From contig NW_005200188.1 in NCBI RefSeq assembly GCF_000372725.1, forward strand, positions 65,534-129,533: a DNA stretch of 64,000 nucleotides. Reading direction: 5' to 3'. The DNA is from Emiliania huxleyi CCMP1516. Its lineage: Eukaryota > Haptophyta > Isochrysidales > Noelaerhabdaceae. This document shows positions 29,291-39,523 of the stretch, in pieces. The notes below the pieces were generated by a model. The model made no database searches and had not been told where the DNA came from. It saw only the letters and a list, made by a program, of their open reading frames with translations. The position numbers and the translations under genes were made by a program. The first letter of the stretch is position 1; each line of letters opens with the position of its first letter.

Positions 29291-30187
29291 ATGGCCTCCT
29301 CCGAAAAGCAGGTGGCCTTTGTAGGTCTTGGTGCGATGGGCGCGCACCTGGCGCGGCACCTGCACACCCTCTCTCTGGCGCAAAGCGGCCGGCCTGCTCT
29401 CGTGTGGAACCGCACGGCCGAGAAGGCGCTGCAGCACGCAGAGGCGCATGGCACCGTCGCAGCGTCCACGCTGGACGAGCTCCAAGCCGCGAGCGTCGTC
29501 TGCCTCTGCCTGCCAACGACGGCACATGTGAAAGAGGTGCTCAACCAGGTGCCGCTGCAGCCGGGGTCGCTGGTGATAGACTGCACGTCGGGCGACCCCG
29601 AGCAGACCAGTGCGCTCGCGGCGCAGCTCGCCACCCGGGGTATCCGTTTTGTTGATGCACCAGTCAGCGGCGGACCGAAGGGGGCGGCCGCGGGCAGTGT
29701 CACCTCGATGGTGGGCGGCTCTCCGGCCGACGTGGCCGATGCATCCGTCTTCATCGAAGCCTGGTCAAAGAAGGTGGTGCACTGCGGCCCTGTCGGCGCG
29801 GGCGATGCGACCAAGTCGATCAACAACGTGCTGAACTCGGCGCATCTGCTGCTGGCGACCGAGGGCATGCTCGCCCTCAAGAAGTACGGCGTCCAGCCGT
29901 CAACCGCGCTCGAGGCGATCAACGGCGGCTCGGGCATGTCGCTGCAGACGACGCGGCTGCCCGACAATGTGCTCTCGCGCAAGTTTGCGTACGGGTTCGC
30001 CCTCGGGCTGATGCGCAAGGACTGCAAGATCGCGGGGGGCCTCGTCGCGAGCCAGACGCCGAGCGCCACCCTCATCCCGCGCGTCGTCGACCTCCTTGGC
30101 GAGGCGGAGGCCGCCTTCGGCCCCGATGCGGACTACACGCAGATCGCGCAGCTGCTCGAGGACCGCGCGGGCGTGACTCTCGGCTAA
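29291..30187 (+). CDS. beta-hydroxyacid dehydrogenase (HIBADH/GLYR family)
   Basis: A complete 298-residue single-exon enzyme. The Rossmann NAD(P) loop GLGAMG is at residues 12-17, the substrate signature DAPVSGG at 122-128 (in VDAPVSGGPKGAAAGS), and the catalytic Lys175 in GAGDATKSINN, followed by the all-helical C-terminal domain (LLLATEGMLALKKYGV). This order and length are those of 3-hydroxyisobutyrate dehydrogenase and glyoxylate/succinic semialdehyde reductases. The family oxidises or reduces beta-hydroxyacids with NAD(P). Which substrate is used cannot be told. No clear targeting peptide is present (MASSEKQVAF), so it may be cytosolic. If it is HIBADH it would work in valine breakdown downstream of BCKDH, whose E1-alpha gene lies at 47.7 kb, but the two are not linked as a cluster. 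A transposon sits just upstream and may affect its promoter. Confidence 0.9.
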   Translation: MASSEKQVAFVGLGAMGAHLARHLHTLSLAQSGRPALVWNRTAEKALQHAEAHGTVAASTLDELQAASVVCLCLPTTAHVKEVLNQVPLQPGSLVIDCTSGDPEQTSALAAQLATRGIRFVDAPVSGGPKGAAAGSVTSMVGGSPADVADASVFIEAWSKKVVHCGPVGAGDATKSINNVLNSAHLLLATEGMLALKKYGVQPSTALEAINGGSGMSLQTTRLPDNVLSRKFAYGFALGLMRKDCKIAGGLVASQTPSATLIPRVVDLLGEAEAAFGPDADYTQIAQLLEDRAGVTLG

Positions 30188-31072
30188 AGAAGAGATGTGC
30201 ATGCTTTGCAGTGGTTCCCACGCTCGAGCCGTAGAAGCGTTTCTGTACCTTAGCCAAGACGGCGCCAACTTGCCAAAAAAACTCTTGACTCTCACTTTCC
30301 TTGCGCGTAGCCGCCGCTGCTGGCGAGCCGGCGGCAGTGGCCGCGTGCCGCGGCACCGCGCGCGTCCGGACGCGTCGGCCGTCGCTGGGCGTGCCGCTCT
30401 GGCGCGCCGGCCGGAGGCTGTCGTGGTGGTGGACATGACGGATCTGGGCACAGTGATGACACTGCGGCTCACCGGCAATTGCGCACCAGCCTTGGCCGCG
30501 CAGCGAAGAAATTGGGTCGTTGGAAGCTCTCAGACGCACTCTTTCCAAGGAAAAATGAGGTGTCAGGCATCGGGCCGTCCAAGATCGGGACCCATACCTC
30601 TCGTGGTTCGCGCAAATCCACTGTCGACTGATTTTGGTGACGGGTCAGGTCCCACCACGGATTAAGAAATTAGCACCGCCGGCGCCAGAGGCCGGAAGAA
30701 GTGCTAAGAAATGAGCGGCGGACGAGCGATCCGTGTCGCTTTCTTAATGCCCGAGCACCGCGGGTGCGGGCCGCAGGCCCGCACCCTCCAGCACCGTAGC
30801 ATTATGGTGATTTAGGGTTAGCCACACCGGCACTCTAGGTGCACAGCACCGCACCACACCGTTCGCGCCAGGCAGCAAGGTGATCGCTGCCGCCAGACCG
30901 AAGATCGCGCGCGCGTCGTGAGTGGCGGCGCGCGCGCGATCTCCGTTCCCGGGCACGCCGGTCGCAGTGGCATGGGCTCCCAGGCTCAAAAGCGCTCCCG
31001 TCAACAGCGAGCGAGCGCCGCCGCTGCTCCTCCTCCCGCCGCCGCTCACCGAGACTCGGTGCCGCCGTTCGC

Positions 31073-31106
<34 letters not shown>

Positions 31107-31531
31107 TCGCGCCTCGCCTCCGTCACCGCCGCCCTCCATCTCGCAGCGGCGCGTCCCTCTGATGGCGCGGGCGCCTCGCTCACCGGCGCCTCGCCGCCGC
31201 CCCCCCCCCTTCTTGCGCCGCTCCGCTCGTGGCCGCCGCCTCCCCTGTCAATCCCGCCGCCTCCCCTGTCATCCCGCCGCCCGCACCACCGCCGCCACCG
31301 CCTCGCGCCTCGCCGCCGCCGCCACCGACCGCCCTCCCCTGTGCCGCTGAGCGCGGTGCAGGGGGCGAGCCCCCGCTGCGCAGCCTCACCGCAGTGCACT
31401 GCGCTCTCCGCGCCCCTGACGATTAGTGAGGAGGTGGTGTTGCACAGCATGGAGCTCGGCGAGCGTTTAGCGAGCCCCGCAGCTAGTATGATTAAAAAGC
31501 ACGATTCTGAAGTTGGCCTCTGACTCCCTCC
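30188..31531. other. spacer with GCC-rich tracts
   Basis: No gene supported. 31070-31105 and 31280-31330 are GCC/CCG-rich and generate Ala/Pro readings on one strand and Gly/Arg on the other. Confidence 0.55.
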
Positions 31532-32586
31532 ATGATCGGTGGCCGCAAATTGGCTGCGATCATGTCTCCGATGCCTCGGCTCGCTCCGCGCATGGCGCCT
31601 GTGCGGCGCGCCCTCGCGACGCACCGCGTGCTACGCGACTTCTCTGCCGCGGCGCTCAATCACGATGCCATGACTGGCTCTTCTTACGAGAACTGTGAGC
31701 CCTCCCACCCGTCCCGCGCCCTGATGCTCCCTGCATCTGCACTAACAGGGATGCCTTCTCTCTCGTTGCAGACAGCGTCACGTCGCAGACGTACGACTCG
31801 TTCCGCAAGCCGATCAGCCTCGACTTGTTCCGCGATGCTTTCGGCACCGTTGCCGAGCGGCTGTCCAAGCCAACGAAGAAGCTCGATCTCCTCGATGCCG
31901 GATGCGGCTCGGGAAACTACCTCGACGCGGTCAAGGACGACGTGGGCTCCATTGCCGGGCTCGAATTCAACGAAGGCATGATTGGCAAGGCGGTCGCGAA
32001 GCTGCCGTCCGCGGACATTCAGCAGGGATCCATCACGTCGATGCCCTATGCGGCCGCGTCCTTCGACGTCATCATCACTACGCAAGTGCTCCATCACCTG
32101 GAGAAGGGCGGCGGCCAGGAATTTTCCAACGTCGCCCTCGCCGCTCAGGAGGTCTTTCGCTGCCTGCGCCCCGGTGGAGCGTGGGTCGTGCAGACGCAGA
32201 CACCCGAGCAGCACCTTGACGGCTTCTGGTGGGCACCCGTCGTGCCGGATGCCGCGCTGACCCTGTCGAAGCACTTCGCGCCACTGCCGAAGTTCGAGTC
32301 GATCTGCCGCAGCGCCGGCTTTGGCGACTTCTCGAGCGCGATCCCACCAGAGCCGCTTGTGCGCCTCGACAAGTACCTGGACATAGAGGGGCCGTTCAAC
32401 CAGGCGTTCCGTAACGCCGATAGCACCTGGAGCCTCGCCACCGAAGACGAGCTGAAGACGGGGCTCGCAATGCTACGCGCGAAGATCGACGCTGGCGAGG
32501 CAGCCGCGTGGCAGGCCGAGCGCGAGGCGCTCCGCGCGAAGATCGGACAGACGACCACCGTGGTGGCGACGAAGCCAATGGTGTAG
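31532..32586 (+). CDS. class I SAM-dependent methyltransferase, two exons
   Basis: Exon 1 31532-31694, intron 31695-31771 (77 bp, GTGAGC...TTGCAG), exon 2 31772-32586; 325 residues. The join gives SSYEN-Y-SVTSQTYDSFRKP without a break. Motif I LLDAGCGSGNYLD and the acidic/aromatic strand FDVIITTQVLHHL mark a Methyltransf_11-type fold that binds S-adenosylmethionine, with the post-motif LRPGGAWVVQTQTPEQHLDG. The first 40 residues are Arg/Ala/Met-rich and free of acidic residues (MSPMPRLAPRMAPVRRALAT), as in a mitochondrial or plastid transit peptide. The methyl acceptor is unknown. An internal ATG at 31562 could also serve as the start. Confidence 0.88.
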
Positions 32587-33409
32587 AAGCTAGGGAGCGA
32601 CCGGACTCCACAACGACATTTTGTAACGTAGAAGTCTGCCAGGAGTGTAGACGAGTTCAAACCAGCAAGGCGCTTTCATTGAGCTGGCATACAACACTCA
32701 CACACTCACTACTCGTCTTCAATGCTCTAATCTGTTACGGTCTGGTCGCGAGGGTCCTCTCTGTGGCAGCTCTCCGCGTTGTGCAGTCCTGCGCTGGACT
32801 CCTCCTCGCGCCCGTGTGGGAGAGAAAGGCGCTCCAACCGAAGAGCGCGACTTGTGCAGGCAGCACGCGGTGACGGAAAGGAACCAGGTAGAAGTTCAGC
32901 GTGTGGAACGGCACCCAGAAGCTCCAGTGTGTGACGACCATCGGCAAAAGCCTCACCGGCCGCGACGGGCTCGGGCTCGCGTCGCACAACGGCCTCCTGT
33001 ACGCCGTGGGTTACAACGCCGGCAGCGGCGGCAGCAGCTTCACCACACTCAGCTCGGTCGACGCTTGTCATCTCGAGCTCTGTGATGCGTCAGAGGTCCA
33101 TTGCCTCCTCGCGCCCACCGCCCATGTAGGCTCGCTCGAGATGGCTCACAAGCCTCACAGGTGGCCACGAGGCCTCGAAGGTGGCTGTCAAGCCTCGGCT
33201 TACCCAGACACGCCTCTAGCACCCTTTGGCGTACCGCTGGTCGCCACAGCGGTCGCCTCTTTGTGTTCGCCACGATGGGGTCGTCACACATTGTGGACGC
33301 CCGACTGTGTGGACGCCATGGCGCGGCCTTGGCCTCACACCATGGACGCCACTGTGGGGCTCGCCTGGCGTTCTCGCCCGGTCGGCACCCTTGTGTCGGG
33401 ACGCCACGT
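32587..33409. other. spacer, possible gene fragment at 32880-33090
   Basis: A short open stretch reads NGTQKLQCVTTIGKSLTGRD and GLLYAVGYNAGSGGSS, reminiscent of a Kelch-like blade. It has no start, is not continued, and runs into repeat DNA, so I treat it as a relic at most. 33100-33410 contains repeated GTGGACGCC/GGCCTCG-type words. Confidence 0.3.
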
Positions 33410-33998
33410 CGTGATCTCGCCCCTTGTGGTCGACACTGAGGTCGCCAACTGTGGACGCCAGCAGCTTACCTTTGGTTTGCTATTGGCATGCCTCTGGCTT
33501 GCCTCTGGAGGACTCGGTCATCCGTCCTCGGACAGCTCCACCTCAGGCCCAATGCCTTGGCGGCGGCGGGTTGGGGAGCTGTCTCTCTGGGCGTCACGTT
33601 GCATACTGTCTTGCACGTGGCCCCAGTGGAGGTCTGCCCATGTGGGCCGGCCTCTTCCATGCCGCACCAGTACGGTTCCTGAGCTGCCTGCATTGCAATC
33701 GACATTGCGGCGGCATGCGGCGGCATTGTGACGGAACGTTTGGTTGCGGCGGAACGTCGGCTCGAAAGGCCCATCGCCGACGATATGATGCGCCTGTCCC
33801 ACTGGCGTGGGATCAGGGCGAGATGTCATCACGCGAGATTGCGCACGACTCGGACGATGGGGTTGAGCAAGCAGCCCGAAGCTGCGAGCCGACGGCGACG
33901 CGTGCTTTCGTTGGATCGCACGTTTTGTTATCCTTGCTGTCCCCCTCTCCTCACGTTGAAGGATAACCTACATAGCCGCTGCGCGGCTATCTCCGAAA
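33410..33998 (+). mobile_element. dispersed repeat with terminal hairpin, copy 2
   Basis: Direct copy of 24404-25007 (about 96-97% identical by eye apart from a deletion near 33908) with the same right end (GGATAACCTACATAGCCGC, hairpin, CTCCGA). Confidence 0.8.
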
Positions 33999-35338
33999 AG
34001 CCGCGCAGCAATGGACCGAGGAAGATGAGAACCCACCTAGAGCGACAATGGCGCACGTGCTCAGCGGCGCCTGCCTGGGGAATAGGGAGCAGGCCAGATG
34101 GTTCCTCAGAGTAGCGCGAGCGCAGACAGGGACGGCGATCAGCAAAGTGGCACAGGCGGCACGTAGCTGGGTGCGGTGGTGCGGTGGGGGAGTCTCTGGT
34201 GTTTTTTGGTTACAAATGTACGGATTTACGGATTTACGGATCGACGCCCCTCCCTCCCCGTCCCGCGGCCCGGCCGTGAGAGACGCGCATCTACGAAGCA
34301 AGTTGGTGCCGGCTACAGGCATGTGCGAGTGCGCGCGAGTGCGGCCGTAGACGATGATGGCACCGGGAGCCTCGGGGCAGCCCAGTGAGCGTCGCCGCCG
34401 CCATTCATGAAACTCATAACCGTGGCCCAGCCACCGATATGAGATCGGCTCGTCGGGCCACCCCTCGCCCCCTTGTCACAACAAAGGAACCCACCACCCT
34501 CGCCCAGGGATCTACAATGCTGTCCTAAGGTCCGACCTGTGGGCTCCGGCCTGCGCTCGGCACCGGGCACCGCCTCGGTATACAAAATGCGCCTGCGGGC
34601 GGACCCTCACAGATCACAGATCACAACAAAGGAACGAAGGCAGGCGAAAACGCATGGTGGTGGTGGTGGGGGGGGGGGGTACTACAGAGCCGACGGCTCA
34701 TATGTGTAGTCAGCGATCGATGCAACCGCACCTTAAACTCCCCCCGCGGTGGGGGCGCGCGGCGAGAGGGCGGCTCAGAGGGGGGGAGGGCGAGAGCAAG
34801 GGGAGCCGTGTGTCATTTCCTGCCGCGATGCGGCTCTCTCCCCAGCAATAACTTTTTTTGAGCTAGCCTTCGATGTAATGAGACAAACTCTTTGGATTTT
34901 GGGGGAAACCAAGCCCTGCTGAGACCAACCTCGCTGTACACGGTCTAGCCGCCTTCGACGTTCGAGCCGGCGCGCGGCGGCGGCGCGGGCCACACGCAGA
35001 ATGAGCCCCCCCCCCCCCCCCTCCGCAGGAGAAAGCAGCAATCAGGGAGGACGAGACCTAGGCTAGTCGTCGCCCCACAACAGACCCTGCACTGGTGGGG
35101 CAAGCTAGCTAGAGGGGCGACCCGCGCGACTCCAAATCTAAAGGACAGGAGCCCCACGGCGTGGGGACCCTGTCTCCTCCCCCATCCCTCGTTTGGGTTG
35201 CGGTTGTCTTTCTTTATTTTCGAGAGGTTTGGGGACTGGCCACAAAAAAATCTTTGACCCACCATTCCACCATGCACCAACCGCACCCAGGAGCTTTCTC
35301 TAAAATTTTTCTAGAAAATGTCGCACGACGCACGTGTG
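33999..35338. other. spacer, no supported gene
   Basis: It contains the conserved block at 34491-34572 (see below), G and C homopolymers (34668-34678; 35007-35021) and, at 34864-34888, TAGCCTTCGATGTAATGAGA, a partial match to the block upstream of BCKDHA. Confidence 0.5.
34491..34572 (-). repeat. conserved block shared with 45071-45138
   Basis: On the minus strand: GGTGCCCGGTGCCGAGCGC, then GGACAGCATTGTAGATCCCT and GGGCGAGGGTGGTGG. The core of about 45 bp differs from the copy at 45.1 kb by one base. It could be a small RNA gene or a repeat fragment; I cannot identify it. Confidence 0.6.
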
Positions 35339-38300
35339 TTACCGGGCCTCGAACGGGTTGCCCTGCGTGTAGTTGGACAGGTCCATGTGCCCGTCGCTCG
35401 CGCTGGCGATGGCGCACCCCGCGCCAGGCCCAGCACGTGGCGTGTCGTCCTCCTCGCTCCAGAACGAGTGCCAAAAGTGTCCCGAGTCTGCCGACCGCGG
35501 CTGCAGCACGGTGCGTGGGTCCGAGAAGGTCTTGAAGATAAACCGTGCAGGCTCGGACCAGCCACAGTCCGCAGTCCCACAGTTGACCGTTAGCGACGTG
35601 CAGCGACTGTCGGCGGAGCAGATGCGCTTCGCCTCCGTGAGCGTGGTCTCCTTGGAGTACAGCTCAAAGTCCGCCGGAAGGTAGCCGTCCCCTCGCACCC
35701 ATTTGCGTGGCACCTGTACACGCGGCGGTTAGTGAGGCGCGCGCACAAAACTGGGCCGGGATCGTGCGGCAAGCCTCGATCTTTGGACAGCCGTCCACCC
35801 CGCAGAAGCGCCAGTACACCGTGTAGGTCTCGTCGACCATCTCGTTGAGCGGCCACATGAGCACGCCCTGCCCGCGCGCGCCGCGCGCCCAGAAGGAGCA
35901 CGGCGGGTACTCCGCCGCGCTCGGCCTCTTCTCGAGCTCGAGCGCTTGCGCCGTGCCGTTGACGAGCGCCAAACGCTCCGCAGCCCGGGGCGCGCTATTC
36001 GCGCCGGCCGGCCCAGACACCGCTCCAATGAACCACCCGGGCCACCCCGCCGGCTCCAACCGCAACCTGCTGCCGGCCAGCGCGTGCAACCGCCAGCCAT
36101 GAGGCGATGAGCCGCGCCTTGGCACCTCAAGCCTGAGGGCACCGGCCGCAGACGGGGCGACAAATCGGCCTGGGAGCGCAAACGCCTCGAGCGCTACCTC
36201 TCCGTTGGCTCGTGGCACAGCGCGAAAAGTCGCGGCGTTTGCGGCATCGGAGCCTCCGCGCCGCCGATTCGAGAAGCCAGGCTCGGTGAGCCTTCGCAGC
36301 TCGACTGCGCTCTGCCCAAGCACAGAGAGGAATTCGCCGCTCTCGGCGGCCCGCAAGCTGATGAGCTGGCCGCGCGCGTCCGCGGGGACGGGCACAATCG
36401 CGTCGTCGAGGCGCTCGCGCCTACGCCCCGGAGCATGCGACGGTGAGGGGCGCGCCGACGGGCGCGCGAAAAGGTAGACGTGCGCCACCGTCCGTGCAAC
36501 TCGGACTGCCCAGACGTCGTCAGGCCGGCGAGCACGAGCGGGCCGTACAGCAGCGCTGTCATCTCCTTGTACTGGCAGCGTGGGTCCTTGAGCGGCTCAA
36601 CGTGCAGCGCGGCGGGCAGAGAGAGACGTACGCTCACCTCCTCGCCAGTCCGCACAGGCGGCGTCAGCTCGAAGCTCCAAAAGTCCACATTGAGATCGGT
36701 ACTGCCCGCCGCCACCGCGCCACTCACCGAGCCACGAAGCCCTCCGTCGCCGCCACCGTCACGCAAGGCGGCAGCGGCGGCCGCAGCGCGTGCCCATCGC
36801 GGTATGCGGAGCTTCAGCCGCAGGGAGGACGGCAGCCCAGCGGCGTCCGATGCGCCGTGTCGCTCAGGAGACGCGAGTTGGAGGGGCGTGAGGGTGAGGG
36901 TTGCGTTGCACGGAGTGCCGCTCGGCACATCGAGCGCCCCGTTGGCGGTGAGAGTCGCACGGACGCGCTGTTCCGGCCAGACCAGCTCGGTTGGGACGAG
37001 CGAGACCAGCCAGAGATCGGCGGGCGACCCTGGGCCGCCAGAGGCGGCGGCGGCGGCGGCGGTGACAGGAGGGGCGAAGAAGAAGGTTGCCTCCTGTAAC
37101 TTTGCATGGGCCTCGATGCCGGTCCCCATGCAGCAGCTGAAGTACTGGGTGGGGTGGGACCAGCCGCTAGTGCCGAGGTTGATGCCCGCCTCCTTCTTGC
37201 TGACCCCTGTGCCGAGGGGGTAGAAATAGAGCATCTGCCCTGGCTGCGTGCCACGCTGAGTGCCGAGCACGCCATTCAGCTGCAGCCGCTCGATGAAGTC
37301 TGCGTACTGCGGCTGCCGCGTTGACCGGAAGAGGTCGATGGCGAGCCGCAACGTATTGTGCGTCACGCACGACTCCTGGTGCACCGTTCCGAATGGCGGC
37401 GGGCCGAGCAGGTGGCCCAGCTTGTTGGGCGAGCCCCAATTTTCGTGGTGGGAGGAGCCGCCGGTCGCAAACGTGCGCGTCGTGTTGAGGAGGTCGAGAA
37501 AGTTCTCAGCGAGGAGGCGGAAGACGGGCTCACCAGTCACCTCATGCCGATGCAGCGCCCCGATGGCGATGGGCACGTGCGTGTTCGCGTGCATTTTTGA
37601 CAGTCGATCCTCGTGGGTTGCTTGTGGCGAAAGGAAGCAAGGCTTGTCGAATAGAGAGGCCCACCGACGGTGCTCGGGCCGGCCGGTGATGGCCGCCAGC
37701 TGCCATAGCACGTCATTCATCCCGCCGTACTCCATATTCAAAGTCGCCCAGTGGTGGGTCAGCCCCGAGGTGGATAGCACTCGCTCTAGGCGGCCGCCCA
37801 CGTACGCCGCGAGGCCGATGGCGAGCTGCAGCGCGAGAGAGGAGCCGGCGATCGTGTACTGGTCGAGCAGCCCCTGCAACACCTTGTGAAGCGTGTAGTA
37901 GGGCGCCCAGACGGGCTCGATGCGCTCGAACCGATCGAGCAGCGACTCTGGAAAGGCAGAGAGGTAGCCCCCGCCCAGGCGCGCAGCGACTTCGGCCATG
38001 GCGGAGACGACGTACCGCATCCGACCATCGAGAACGGAGTGGTTTGTTGAAGCCCAGGTCATTGCGCACGCAGACAGATAGTGGCCGAGGAAGTGGCCCC
38101 GCAGCTCCATGTGCGGCGCCTCCCAGCCGCCGGCGGGTCTGCCCTTCGGATGCTCGCCCGCATTGCGCCTCCACGCCCACAGCAGGGTGTCGGGGTCGAT
38201 GGAGAGGAGGTAATTCAGGTTGACCTGCATCGAGGCCCACTGTGCACTGCCCGCGAGCAGCCGCAGTCGCCGCAGGGAGAACTGCTGCAGCGTCGCGGTT

Positions 38301-38623
38301 GGTGGTTCCGGCAGGCCCTGATACGGCGAGTGCAAGTTTATGGCATGCAACTCGGTGTACTTGGCGCCCGCCTTGCCGAAGCCCGGTCCAGAGTACAGCG
38401 GACACGCTATCGTCGTGCCTGCTGCGGGCTCTGTTTGCCGTGGCAGCGCCACCTCTCGCTGCCGCCGTGACTGCGCAGCCAACTCCTCTTCCGTTGCCTT
38501 ACGAAGAGCAGCGGCTGGTCGCCGCATGTGCCGCTCCAGGCTGAAGAGAAAGACGAAACACAACCCGATGAGAACGGCGAGAAGGAGCACTGTCGACCTC
38601 GGCGGCCCGCGTCTCGCGGCCAT
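35339..38623 (-). CDS. GH127/DUF1680 glycoside hydrolase, membrane-anchored, three exons
   Basis: Exons 38623-36489, 36420-35799 and 35713-35339; 1043 residues. Intron 1 (68 bp, GTGGCG...GCGTAG) joins SELHGR to RERLDDAIVPVPA in frame. Intron 2 (85 bp) has a branch-like CTCACTAAC and GTACAG acceptor; its donor at 35798 is my best choice. Residues 11-28 form a signal anchor (TVLLLAVLIGLCFVFLFS), so it is probably a type II secretory-pathway protein. The catalytic region is of the beta-L-arabinofuranosidase family: HKVLQGLLDQY, HQESC (Glu417, Cys419) and YFSCCMG (Cys497, Cys498). These match the Glu338/Cys340 and Cys417/Cys418 arrangement of the HypBA1 type, where the Cys bind zinc and one is the nucleophile. 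A beta-rich AbfB-like region follows (ATFRAVP...LPGRFVAPS), then a Cys-rich PAN/Apple-like end (EAKRICSADSRCTSLTVNC). Likely trims arabinose from glycoproteins or polysaccharide. Confidence 0.88.
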
Positions 38624-39523
38624 CTCTACTTGTCCACTCGATCACCGGTCGGGAGCTCAGTCTTGCGGGCGCTCTGCAGCTGCCTGGATCAGTAGCTTCC
38701 CGCACCAGCGCTGAGATTGCTCGGTCGAGCCAGCGCGTCAAAAGAATTTTACGACCCAACTCCTCGCTCAAAAGAATTTGAGCTGCTTTTCTTTCTTTCT
38801 TTCTTTAGAATTTGAGCTTCTCAGTGCCGGCAAAAAGCAAAAGAATTTGAGCTCCACTGCCTCAAAGCAAAAGAATACCTTCCGGTATTTATACCGGTAG
38901 GAAGGCGTGTGGCGAATACAAAGATTCAAAGTGGATCCGCCCGCCCGCCCGCCCGCGCTCCCACCTGCTGGCCCATGCAGCGCGACACCGCCTCCGCTCC
39001 TTGTTTGGTGTGTCCGTTTTATTTAGTTATTTAGCAGACTAGCACCACAAAAGGCTTTTCGGAAAAGGCACAGCAAAAGAAAACAACAACCTGGCGTCGC
39101 CTTCGCGCTGCTCGCTCTCGCTCGCGCTGCGCTCGCTCTACGCTCTTGTTGCTCGCGCTGCGCTGACTGAGGGCTGTGCTTTGTCTCGGTCGGGACTCGG
39201 CCCGTTTGAACTGATCTCGGCGTTCCAGAGAGAGATTTGTGTTTTGTATGTTTGGTTGTTATGTTTGTGAAAATTCTCTTTGTGAAAAATCATCCATAGC
39301 GGCGCTGTTGATGCACACCAGCATGATGCTCAGCTCGATCCTCCTGTGCGCTTCCACCACTCGACCACGGCGTCCTGCTCCGCAAAGGCAGGTGGGTGGG
39401 AACAGGTTCGGGATTTTTCTTCTTAGGCTCTTCATAATGCCGCTGCTGATGCACATGTTGCTCAGCTCGATCCTGTGCGCTTCCACCACTGGCCTCCAGC
39501 CGTCGCGCATCCGGAGCCCACCC
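38624..39523. promoter_or_regulatory. spacer between divergent genes with repeated AAAAGAATTT motifs
   Basis: AAAAGAATTT occurs at 38740, 38770, 38840 and 38870 or nearby. The first, read for the GH127 gene, is CGTAAAATTCTTTTGACG about 120 bp before its ATG. A (CTTT)n run is at 38788-38806. A duplicated phrase (CTCAGCTCGATCCT...GTGCGCTTCCACCACT) occurs at 39329 and 39453. Confidence 0.4.

Noticed and set aside
31046..31624. Gly/Arg- and Pro-rich frames at 31 kb
   Set aside because: GCC-repeat artefacts in a spacer.
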